Shown: positions 25,512 through 32,561 of the stretch, piece after piece
Layout: every line of letters starts with the position of its first letter
How positions within the stretch are numbered: position 1 is the stretch's first letter
Origin: Endozoicomonas acroporae
Lineage (GTDB): Bacteria; Pseudomonadota; Gammaproteobacteria; Pseudomonadales; Endozoicomonadaceae
DNA length: 37,744 bases
Reading direction: 5' to 3'
Assembly (NCBI RefSeq): GCF_002864045.1
Contig: NZ_PJPV01000085.1
Coordinates: 1 to 37,744, forward strand
Notes under the pieces: generated by a model
The model's input: the letters and a program-made list of their open reading frames with translations, nothing else
What the model was told of the DNA's origin: nothing
Database searches by the model: none
Translations under genes and position numbers: made by a program

Positions 25512-25844
25512 TTACTTCTCCTTAATGGCCTCGGTCACTGTAGGGAGAATGGTAAACAGCTTGTCCATAGAGGTAAGACTGAAAAGATCCATAACGGCAG
25601 GCTGGGCACTGGCCAGCTTCATGGAACCGGCTCCTCCCATTTTTTTCAGACCTGCCACCAATGCCCCCAACCCACTGCTGTCCATAAAACGCACCTGGGA
25701 TAAATCAATCACCAGGTTATCGGAGCCATTATCGATCTGGTCAAACAGATAAATCCTCAGAGGCTCCGATAAAGATGCATCAAGCCGGGTTTCGTCGATT
25801 GATACGATGGTATGCCCGGCATCATTTTTAGAATCAAATGGCAT
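25512..25844 (-). CDS. STAS-domain anti-sigma factor antagonist
   Basis: The 110-aa single STAS domain carries the phosphorylation motif MDSSGLGAL, with Ser57 the likely target by analogy with SpoIIAA. When unphosphorylated it should bind the kinase encoded immediately downstream; the phosphatase encoded 50 bp upstream should reset it. This pair resembles the HsbA and CrsA proteins of Pseudomonas and Shewanella partner-switching systems. The start ATG has AAGGAG upstream (tcctt on the plus strand at about 25853). Confidence 0.88.
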   Translation of the reverse strand: MPFDSKNDAGHTIVSIDETRLDASLSEPLRIYLFDQIDNGSDNLVIDLSQVRFMDSSGLGALVAGLKKMGGAGSMKLASAQPAVMDLFSLTSMDKLFTILPTVTEAIKEK

Positions 25845-25894
25845 GTCGCTCTCCTTGCGTCATAAACGTTGCGTAATTAATTAGGCAAGCCTGA

Positions 25895-27064
25895 TTACGG
25901 CTGCCACTCAAGTACCAGATAAGTTACATCATCCTCAAAAACATCAGCTCCGGTCCAGTTAGTAATGTCCTGCTCAACCCGACTGATCATGGCTTCAAGG
26001 GTGTGATCAAAAGCATCTTCCAGAGAAGCTACCAGCCGGTCTTCACCAAACATTTCACCGATATCGTTTTCACACTCCGTCACCCCGTCGGAGTAAAGAA
26101 AAAGTCGGTCACCAGGTTGCAGCGCAATAGTAACATTTTTATAGGTCATGTCTGGCATCATACCTATCGGTACGCCACCACAGGCAATTTTTTCGACAGA
26201 TTTTGAACCGCTTTTCAGCCACAGTGATGATGGATGGCCAGCCTGCGACAACGTAACAGAACCTGTGCGGCTGTTGATTACCCCATAGGCAATGGTGAAG
26301 TAGAGCATCGACTCAGGTTTTGCCTGAAACTGCTCATTCAGACTCACCAGCACTTCATTGGGTTCTTTTATCCGATAGAAAGGTGGCTCGCTGAATGACG
26401 CCTTAACCAGCGATCCACTCCCGTCCTCACGAAGGGTATTGTTCAATGAAAAAGAAAACAGTGCTGAAGGAATACCATGTCCGGCTACATCCAGTTGATA
26501 GAAGCCCAGTGTCTCTCCATCAAGCGCCTGATAACCAAACATATCGCCACCAAGAATGCGGCTTGGTTGGAAATACCAGTTAAAATCCACACTCTGAATT
26601 TTCGCTGGCTCAGATAGCAGACGGGCCTGTGTTTCTGCCGCCGACTCCAGGTCTTTTTCTATGGTATGTATTTTATGTTCAAGCGCCGCTTTTAATTCGA
26701 TAATTCGAATGCCGGCATTAAGGCGCGCACCAAGCTCAGCAAAATCCACTGGCTTATTGATAAAATCATCAGCACCACGGTTAATCCCTTCCACCACGGC
26801 CTCACGATCCGAGTTACCCGTTAGCAGCATGAAATAGATATAGTACCCAAAATCACTGTTACGGATCGCCTCACACAGCTCGATACCATCCATATTGGGC
26901 ATCATCCAGTCACTGATGACAATCCGGATATCAGGATGGCTTTCCAGAACATTCAGTGCTTCATAGCCGTCTGATGCCTCAAAAACACGATGCCCCTGCT
27001 TTTTCAGAACCACAGACAGAATCATTCTCTGGTCACGGGCATCTTCAACAATCAGTATATCCAT
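25895..27064 (-). CDS. Response regulator with PP2C-type (SpoIIE) phosphatase domain
   Basis: The receiver domain (about residues 1-120) has the acidic pocket VED, the phospho-acceptor Asp in SDWMMPNMDG (about Asp52) and Lys in FINKPVDF (about 104). A coiled linker (ELKAALEHKIHTIEKDLESA) leads to a PPM/SpoIIE domain with metal motifs GGDMFGY, DVAGHGIPSAL and YSDGVTE. It is expected to dephosphorylate the STAS protein in response to a histidine kinase that is not in the window. I chose ATG 27064 (DILIVEDARD follows); a TTG at 27079 is in frame and neither has a good SD. It differs from HsbR because the kinase domain is a separate gene. Confidence 0.9.
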   Translation of the reverse strand: MDILIVEDARDQRMILSVVLKKQGHRVFEASDGYEALNVLESHPDIRIVISDWMMPNMDGIELCEAIRNSDFGYYIYFMLLTGNSDREAVVEGINRGADDFINKPVDFAELGARLNAGIRIIELKAALEHKIHTIEKDLESAAETQARLLSEPAKIQSVDFNWYFQPSRILGGDMFGYQALDGETLGFYQLDVAGHGIPSALFSFSLNNTLREDGSGSLVKASFSEPPFYRIKEPNEVLVSLNEQFQAKPESMLYFTIAYGVINSRTGSVTLSQAGHPSSLWLKSGSKSVEKIACGGVPIGMMPDMTYKNVTIALQPGDRLFLYSDGVTECENDIGEMFGEDRLVASLEDAFDHTLEAMISRVEQDITNWTGADVFEDDVTYLVLEWQP

Positions 27065-27100
27065 GCGCTTTGTTATCAATTTTCATCGTATTGAATATAA

Positions 27101-28150
27101 CTACTGTGTTATCGACCCATCGGAAAGAATCCTTCGAGTCGGATAAGCGAATAACGCCCCTTCCTCGTTAACAACCGCTGCAATCAGCAGCAAAATAGAT
27201 TGCTGAGCCTTTAAAAAACCAACACGATCCGTTCTTGTGATATGCACCCGAACCTGACATAAAAGGGCAGAATCATCATAACGAATGAAAACGGCATAAT
27301 GAGGCTCACGACTGTCAACCTCGGGAACCTGTAGAACAAGATCATCTATGCGACTGAGAATGCGGGGTATTTTGCCAATATCCTCGTAACGAAGAGCAAA
27401 ATTTTCAATCATCCGGCGGTTTTTCATTCGGGTGGCATTCTCCACCACGATGCCGGTAAAGATTGAGTTTGGAACATAAATAGGCCGTCTATCAAAGGTT
27501 CGTATTTTTGTCAGACGCCAGCCAACCTTTTCGATATGCCCTTCAATGGATCGGTCCGGAGAGCGAATCCAGTCACCCTCGGTAAAAGGGCGATCCAGCA
27601 TCAGCATTAATCCACCGAAAAAATTGGCCAGCCAGTCCCTGGCAGCAAGACCCAGAATAATACCGCCAATACCACCAAAGGCCAGAAGGGTTGACAGGCT
27701 ATACCCGAAGGCCTGGGCAAGGCTCAACAGCGTGGAAACAACGATAATCAACTGCACTGAACGGGCAATCACTGAAGGCGATAAGCGCTCGCGCCACCGC
27801 TCACCCATGGAATCCAGCACCTCTGGCATATTCAGGCTGATTTCCCAGATAAACCAGGCCGGATAGATGGTCAGAATGAGTTTTTGAATCAGTTGCAGGG
27901 TTTCATTGACATCCGACCGCTCAAGCCCGGGCCAGTAATGCGCCGAATAGAGAATGAACAACACCCAGGGCAGCGTCAGCAAGGGTCGGTGCAGTATGTT
28001 GATAGCCAGGCACCAGAATACCCGTTTCGGCCCCTTTTGCTCACCATGAGCCAACCACTTTATGCCATAAAATGAGGCAGCCGCCAGCAAAAAGGCAATC
28101 ATCAAATGAGAATAGAACGAGATAAATTCGGGATTCATAATCGGGATCAT
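27101..28150 (-). CDS. MscS-family mechanosensitive channel
   Basis: The 349-aa inner-membrane protein has about five membrane helices (HLMIAFLLAAASFYGIKWLA, LLTLPWVLFILYSAHYW, LILTIYPAWFIWEISL, LIIVVSTLLSLAQAFG, and the pore helix LAFGGIGGIILGLAARDWLA). The MscS beta domain follows (GDWIRSPDRSIEGHIEKVGW, YVPNSIF). Such channels relieve osmotic downshock. The pore helix has the Gly/Ala pattern of the family. It lies 36 bp upstream of the response-regulator gene and may head the same operon, linking turgor to the partner switch; that link is inference. No clear SD precedes ATG 28150 or the in-frame ATG at 28138. Confidence 0.88.
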   Translation of the reverse strand: MIPIMNPEFISFYSHLMIAFLLAAASFYGIKWLAHGEQKGPKRVFWCLAINILHRPLLTLPWVLFILYSAHYWPGLERSDVNETLQLIQKLILTIYPAWFIWEISLNMPEVLDSMGERWRERLSPSVIARSVQLIIVVSTLLSLAQAFGYSLSTLLAFGGIGGIILGLAARDWLANFFGGLMLMLDRPFTEGDWIRSPDRSIEGHIEKVGWRLTKIRTFDRRPIYVPNSIFTGIVVENATRMKNRRMIENFALRYEDIGKIPRILSRIDDLVLQVPEVDSREPHYAVFIRYDDSALLCQVRVHITRTDRVGFLKAQQSILLLIAAVVNEEGALFAYPTRRILSDGSITQ

Positions 28151-28241
28151 TCAGGGATTTAAGTTGGTTATTTTTATAAATTGTAGCCAGTTTGTTTACT
28201 ATCCTCTTTCAAGCATTCCTACAACCGCTTAGAAAGAAAGT

Positions 28242-28406
28242 TAAGTAGTTGGCCAAATGGAATCGTATATTTCTGGCTAAGTGGGCAGTTGCTATGCAAG
28301 GCGCAACGTAGGGAGCATAGCCGTAGCTATGTGACCGGAGTTGCAACGCCGCAGAGTGACTGACAACTTAGTCAGAAATATATGATTTCATTTGGTTAAC
28401 TACTTA
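28242..28406. repeat. Long inverted-repeat element (about 48-bp arms)
   Basis: The ends are TAAGTAGTT (28242-28250) and its complement (28398-28406). The arms continue through CCAAATG, a TATATTTCTG block and CTAAGT, with scattered G/A transitions between arms. The centre has an inner palindrome (GGCGCAAC against GTTGCAACGCC, with CATAG/CTATG). It is a non-coding element about 165 bp long filling the gap between nagZ and the mscS-like gene; no ORF is inside. Confidence 0.8.
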
Positions 28407-28447
28407 CCCTGAATTACCGGACGGTGATGGCCATGGCACCATTAAAA

Positions 28448-29467
28448 TCAGCCTGTTCCAAAAGCCTCTGTCAGCATTCTACGCGCTTTTCTGTAGCGCT
28501 CTGACTGTTCAAGAGACGCCCAATCAGTGTATGAGTCGGGCATCAAACCATCCGGACCAACACCCTGTAAACCCGAGCCGTCTATCTCAGCCAGTACCTC
28601 CCGAACCCCCTGACGATTACAGATAATCAGGAGATCACAACCAGCATCCAGGGCTGCCCTGGCCCTGGCAGGATAACTGCCGGTTTTCGCCGCTCCCTCC
28701 ATCGACAGGCAATCGCTGATAACCAGACCCTCAAATGACAGCTGGTTGCGTAACACCCCTTGCAGCCATTCTGAAGAATAACCCACCGGATGCCGGTCAA
28801 TAGCGGGAAACAGGATATGGGCCGGCATTAATGCCTCAACCCCCTTTTGAATCATTAGCCGGAAAGGCTCCAGGTCCGACTGGCAGATCTCAGCAAAAGT
28901 CCGATCATCCAGGGGAAGGCTCACATGGGAATCAGCATCCACATTCCCATGGCCCGGAAAGTGCTTGATAACCACAGACATTCCCGCTTCATGAACCCCA
29001 TCAATCCACAATGAGGCCAGGTGATTCACCTGCTCGATCGAACGCCCAAAAGCCCGATCTCCCACGATCGGCGTTTTACCATGATCAATATCCAACACAG
29101 GCCCCAGGCAAAGATCTATCCCACAGGCCAGCAACTCAGAGGCCATCAGCCAGCCTGACTGATAAGCCATCTGATACTGCTGATCCGGGTCGAATGCCCC
29201 ATAAGCCTGCGCCGGGGGTAGACGGGTAAATCCGTCCTTGAAGCGTTGCACACGCCCACCTTCCTGATCCACACAGATTAACAGATCCCGACGAACATTC
29301 CGGACAGAACGAACCAGGGCAATTAACTGTTCCAGACTCTGATAGTTCCTGGAAAAAAGGACAATACCCGCAACACCGGGCAGGGCAAGCAGCTGGTGCT
29401 CTTCGGCGGTCAGCTGCACTCCCTCGAGATCAATCAAAAGAACACCACGGTTCTGGCCTGTTGGCAC
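28448..29467 (-). CDS. nagZ: NagZ, beta-N-acetylhexosaminidase (GH3)
   Basis: NagZ removes GlcNAc from anhydro-muropeptides in the cytoplasm during cell-wall recycling. The 339-aa single-domain GH3 protein has the general acid/base loop KHFPGHGNVDADSH (168-181) and the nucleophile Asp252 in VISDCLSMEGA. The residue after the nucleophile is Cys, where other gammaproteobacterial NagZ proteins usually have a second Asp. The start is GTG 29467 with AGAGGA seven bases upstream. It follows the L,D-transpeptidase gene by 27 bp in a psrA-ldt-nagZ cluster; nagZ next to psrA is conserved in Pseudomonas. Confidence 0.94.
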   Translation of the reverse strand: MPTGQNRGVLLIDLEGVQLTAEEHQLLALPGVAGIVLFSRNYQSLEQLIALVRSVRNVRRDLLICVDQEGGRVQRFKDGFTRLPPAQAYGAFDPDQQYQMAYQSGWLMASELLACGIDLCLGPVLDIDHGKTPIVGDRAFGRSIEQVNHLASLWIDGVHEAGMSVVIKHFPGHGNVDADSHVSLPLDDRTFAEICQSDLEPFRLMIQKGVEALMPAHILFPAIDRHPVGYSSEWLQGVLRNQLSFEGLVISDCLSMEGAAKTGSYPARARAALDAGCDLLIICNRQGVREVLAEIDGSGLQGVGPDGLMPDSYTDWASLEQSERYRKARRMLTEAFGTG

Positions 29468-29494
29468 GACTTTATCCTCTAAAAAAAAGTGGTA

Positions 29495-29977
29495 TCAGCA
29501 AAGCAGTATATCGATCCTGGTACCGGTATCTACACGGTCAAACAGATCGATAATATCTTCCCCATGCATTCGGATACATCCCCGCGAGCCGGGTTCTCCC
29601 ATCACTGCCGTATCCGGCGAACCGTGGATATAGATGTAGCGACGCATGGTATCAACATTACCCAGCCGGTTATATCCGGGCTCCAGGCCACTGAGCCATA
29701 AAATTCTGGTTAATATCCAGTCCTTTCTTTCAGGGTACTGCTGACAAAGCCCGGGGGAATAAATCTCACCGGTAAAGCGACGTCCGACAAATACTGAATT
29801 AGTCGGCAGACCGGCACCAATTTTCGCCCGGATAACATGCTGCCCAAGAGGTGTTTGCCAGCTCCCTTCCTGCTGCCCGACTCCCTTGCTGGCAGTAGAT
29901 ACAGAATAAACACGGCGCTTGCCGTCCTTCTCGTGCAGCACCATCGCCTGACTGGCAATATGAACAGTAAGATGCAT
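29495..29977 (-). CDS. L,D-transpeptidase (YkuD domain)
   Basis: The 160-aa protein is a YkuD catalytic domain with His118 in YIYIHGSPDT and Cys134 in GSRGCIRMHGEDI, the HxG...SxGCxR signature. Such enzymes make 3-3 peptidoglycan cross-links or attach proteins to peptidoglycan. Unusually there is no signal peptide: the frame begins MHLTVHIASQAMVL, so it resembles the short cytoplasmic-looking YkuD proteins found beside nagZ in related bacteria. It lies between psrA (34 bp upstream) and nagZ (27 bp downstream) on the same strand. The SD is weak. Confidence 0.88.
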   Translation of the reverse strand: MHLTVHIASQAMVLHEKDGKRRVYSVSTASKGVGQQEGSWQTPLGQHVIRAKIGAGLPTNSVFVGRRFTGEIYSPGLCQQYPERKDWILTRILWLSGLEPGYNRLGNVDTMRRYIYIHGSPDTAVMGEPGSRGCIRMHGEDIIDLFDRVDTGTRIDILLC

Positions 29978-30011
29978 CGGTAAATCAAGCTCTGTATGGT
30001 TAAATGATCCG

Positions 30012-30641
30012 TCAGGTGTGCGATCTGAGACCTGCCGCCATGAAAGGCACCATCTTTCTCATGATATCTTCCAGTTCAGTCCTGACCCCATAATCGCTTT
30101 CCGCAATAGCCCTCAGCGCATCCGCTCCTGAAAGGGTAAACACAGCGGAACCCAGAATAAAATAGACGCGCCAGAACAGGTCATTCAATGGTAACTCAGG
30201 ACACGCTTTTACCAGCAACTCCAGATAAGCCTGGAATACTTCCCCGTAGACATCGCGCAAATATTTCTTCAAATGCCCCTGGCCCTGTGTGTAGGCCAGG
30301 CCAATCATCCTCATACAAACAGAGAGATCTTCAGGGCTGCGGGGTTTAACCGCCATGATCTGATCCACCAGTAAATGAAGTATTTCTTCCAGATCAAGAA
30401 CCTCATTATTATCCTGATATCGCACAAGAGCCCCGGAAAGATTGCTGACAAAAGGATCGAGAAAACGGGAAAAGACTGCCTGGATCAGGGATTTTTTGGA
30501 GCCGAAGTGGTAATTAACAGCGGCCAGGTTAACACCCGCCTGACTGGTAATTGAACGCAGCGAGGTCTCTGCGAACCCATGCTCAGCAAATAACTTCTCG
30601 GCAGCGTCCAGAATCCTGTCTACTGTCGCTGACTGTGACAT
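30012..30641 (-). CDS. psrA: PsrA-like TetR-family regulator
   Basis: The 209-aa protein has a TetR helix-turn-helix (SLRSITSQAGVNLAAVNYHFGSKKSLIQ, residues 23-50) and a mainly helical ligand domain. In Pseudomonas PsrA senses long-chain fatty acids, represses itself and fatty-acid oxidation genes, and activates rpoS. The call rests on the gene order nagZ-psrA|lexA, on the sequence and on two tandem PsrA-type palindromes in its own promoter (30661-30687). The start ATG has GGAGG ten bases upstream. It is the first gene of the psrA-ldt-nagZ cluster and is divergent from lexA. Confidence 0.85.
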   Translation of the reverse strand: MSQSATVDRILDAAEKLFAEHGFAETSLRSITSQAGVNLAAVNYHFGSKKSLIQAVFSRFLDPFVSNLSGALVRYQDNNEVLDLEEILHLLVDQIMAVKPRSPEDLSVCMRMIGLAYTQGQGHLKKYLRDVYGEVFQAYLELLVKACPELPLNDLFWRVYFILGSAVFTLSGADALRAIAESDYGVRTELEDIMRKMVPFMAAGLRSHT

Positions 30642-30660
30642 GTCTGTAAAACCTCCAATG

Positions 30661-30687
30661 TAAACATTTGTTTAAAACTAACGTTTG
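30661..30687. promoter_or_regulatory. Tandem PsrA-type operators before psrA
   Basis: TAAACATTTGTTTA (30661-30674) and AAAACTAACGTTTG (30674-30687) both fit the pattern AAAC-4 nt-GTTT and share one base. They lie 20 bp upstream of the psrA ATG, where autorepression is expected. Confidence 0.6.
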
Positions 30688-30744
30688 CCAACTGAAACAT
30701 CAAGTTAGATTAATAAGACCGGGGTGGTTGCAGTCAGCAAAATA

Positions 30745-30779
30745 CTGTATATAATTACATGTACTGTATAAAAACACAG
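30745..30779 (+). promoter_or_regulatory. Two SOS (LexA) boxes before lexA
   Basis: CTGTATATAATTACAT (30745-30760) is close to, and CTGTATAAAAACACAG (30764-30779) exactly fits, the CTGT-8 nt-ACAG LexA box. The second ends eight bases before the lexA ATG, so it covers the place of an SD sequence. A double box is typical of lexA autoregulation. Confidence 0.85.
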
Positions 30780-30787
30780 ATTTAATC

Positions 30788-31390
30788 ATGTATAAATTGA
30801 CCAAGCGCCAGACTGAGATCCTTGAACTGATCAAATCTCATATAGAAGAGACCGGTTTCCCCCCCACTCGTGCAGAAATCGCACAGACCTTCGGGTTCCG
30901 ATCGCCCAATGCTGCAGAAGAACATCTCAGAGCCCTTGCCCGCAAGGGAGCTCTCGAGATCACCCCCGGAACCTCAAGAGGTATCCGAATCCCTGGCACC
31001 GAATCTTCCGGCCTGCCTATTGTAGGACAGGTTGCTGCAGGAAGCCCCATTCTTGCCCAGGAACATATTGAAGACCACCTGTCCATCAACCCTGATTTCT
31101 TTTCCCCCAAAGCAGACTTCATGCTTCGGGTAAAAGGAATGAGCATGAAGGATATCGGTATTCTTGACGGGGATCTTCTGGCTGTCCATAAAACATCAAC
31201 CGCAGCCAATGGCCAGATTGTCGTTGCCAGAATTGACGACGAAGTAACGGTCAAACGTTTTGAACAGGTTAAAAACAGAATTTACCTGCACCCGGAAAAC
31301 AAAGAATTCCAGACAATCGAAGTAGACCTCAGCGTTGATACCTTTGCTATCGAAGGACTGAGTGTGGGGGTTATCAGGAACAGAGGATAA
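30788..31390 (+). CDS. lexA: LexA, SOS repressor
   Basis: LexA represses DNA-damage genes and self-cleaves with RecA. The 200-aa protein has a winged helix (residues 1-65, [20 protein letters not shown]), the cleavage site Ala84-Gly85 in QVAAGSP, the catalytic Ser119 in KGMSMKD and Lys156 in EVTVKRF, all at the positions seen in E. coli LexA. Length and start ([11 protein letters not shown]) agree with the family. No SD is visible; the second SOS box takes its place. In Pseudomonas a sulA-like gene follows; here the next genes are the convergent small proteins. Confidence 0.97.
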   Translation: MYKLTKRQTEILELIKSHIEETGFPPTRAEIAQTFGFRSPNAAEEHLRALARKGALEITPGTSRGIRIPGTESSGLPIVGQVAAGSPILAQEHIEDHLSINPDFFSPKADFMLRVKGMSMKDIGILDGDLLAVHKTSTAANGQIVVARIDDEVTVKRFEQVKNRIYLHPENKEFQTIEVDLSVDTFAIEGLSVGVIRNRG

Positions 31391-31410
31391 CTGGATGGGT
31401 TGTATGACAG

Positions 31411-31653
31411 TCAGTGAAGAACCCGGTTTTCAGGGATGTATTCTCCAGCGTCAGCTTCTGTTTTACGCCCGACTTCTTCTATGCAGGCATCCAGCATAGC
31501 CTTGGCTACCTCCACCTGATCTCCCTGGAGAAAGTCCAGCAACTCCCGGGAGAATGACATGGTAACCAGAGGCTCAGCGTTCTCCTCATCACTGCGACGC
31601 AAAACGATTTCGCCGGAAGGCAGTTCAACAATTTCAAGAAACGACGCTGACAT
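31411..31653 (-). CDS. Small conserved protein (lexA-topA neighbourhood)
   Basis: The protein is about 80 aa, acidic and soluble, with an N-terminal beta hairpin (SASFLEIVELPSGEIVLRR) and a helical C-terminal half. I believe it corresponds to the small hypothetical gene found between lexA and topA in Pseudomonas. The function is unknown. The in-frame GTG at 31665 has no SD; the ATG at 31653 fits a protein beginning close to the conserved hairpin. It is convergent with lexA and 128 bp downstream of the next gene on the same strand. Confidence 0.7.
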   Translation of the reverse strand: MSASFLEIVELPSGEIVLRRSDEENAEPLVTMSFSRELLDFLQGDQVEVAKAMLDACIEEVGRKTEADAGEYIPENRVLH

Positions 31654-31781
31654 AAATAGTGACACCGGGATTTTAGGGTTAGCAGTGAAGCATTGTGCAT
31701 TAGCCAGCAGAGGCTTTCAAGATATCAGCCCTAAAGAGCTGAATATGGCTGGCAATGAACAAACCTGAAAACACCAGAAAC

Positions 31782-32258
31782 CTACCACTCCAGGCTGAAG
31801 TTCCGACTGTAGGTAACCAGCTCCTTCAAGGACTCAAGCACAGAAAGAAAGCCTTCTGACTGATCAAACCGCACACTATTGGCATTAAACAAAGGAATTT
31901 CATTCCGCTCAACACTTTTACGCTGTATAGGCATGGCACAGTCCTGATGACTTTTTAATAACGCCGACAACCAGGAATCATGTTGCTCAAGACGTTCAAT
32001 GTACTGCAACTCAGTAGACACCTCTCCCTTGTGATGAACACTGTTCATTGCCTCATCAAGAGAGGGTAGCTGATTTACCGGCAAACGGTAATTCGTCATA
32101 ATTTCCGCCAGTAACGAGCGGTAAGCCTGAACCATTGCATTCAGACAGGCCTCACGAAATGCCGGCTTGGCAAGATCATCTGCATCTTCCCAGGCATCCA
32201 GCAACAAACGGGCGTGAAAGAGCATTTTATTGGTATATCCCTGCCAATTGTTTGTCAT
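31782..32258 (-). CDS. Conserved hypothetical protein (DUF6586-like)
   Basis: The protein is about 158 aa and largely alpha-helical, with the opening NWQGYTNKMLFHARLLLDAW and the end SFLSVLESLKELVTYSRNFSLEW-like (LKELVTYSRNFSLEW). A protein of this size lies at the same position near topA in Pseudomonas, which I associate with the DUF6586 family. No function is known. The ATG at 32258 has GGAG six bases upstream; the open frame extends to a TTG at 32273 without support. No signal peptide or membrane segment. Confidence 0.65.
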   Translation of the reverse strand: MTNNWQGYTNKMLFHARLLLDAWEDADDLAKPAFREACLNAMVQAYRSLLAEIMTNYRLPVNQLPSLDEAMNSVHHKGEVSTELQYIERLEQHDSWLSALLKSHQDCAMPIQRKSVERNEIPLFNANSVRFDQSEGFLSVLESLKELVTYSRNFSLEW

Positions 32259-32306
32259 AACCAACTCCATCAATCTTTCGGGAACAACTCGTGTTTTGTC
32301 GAGCTA

Positions 32307-32488
32307 AGGAATTGTCGCTTAAAAACTTCCTCATTTTGCCACGGAGGCACAGAGTCACAGAGTCACAGAGTCACAGAGTCACAGAGGAAAAGATTTTTTT
32401 CTTTTCCCCGTGACTCCGTGTCTCTGTGGCAAGTTTTTTCTTTACTGGATAATATCCGAAATGTGGAAGTTATCTCGGGACAGTTCCT
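32307..32488. repeat. MITE-like element with a CACAGAG-type core
   Basis: Both ends begin AGGAAYTGTC and run to ACTTCC-CATTT over about 30 bp, in inverted orientation. They match the ends of the element at 23769-23965. The core is a palindrome of the CCACGGAG/CACAGAG type and includes four exact CACAGAGT units (32348-32379). It lies between the DUF6586-like gene and topA. Confidence 0.7.
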
Positions 32489-32513
32489 AAAAGTTACTAA
32501 CTGCCATAATACA

Positions 32514-32533
32514 ACAGGGCCTAATAGCCCTGT
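32514..32533. terminator. Possible topA terminator hairpin
   Basis: ACAGGGC and GCCCTGT form a 7-bp perfect stem with a 6-nt loop, 28 bp after the topA stop on the minus strand. The following sequence is only moderately T-rich (TGTATTAT), so termination strength is uncertain. Confidence 0.4.
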
Positions 32534-32561
32534 CTCACGAACCCGGGAGTTTGAGATAAAT

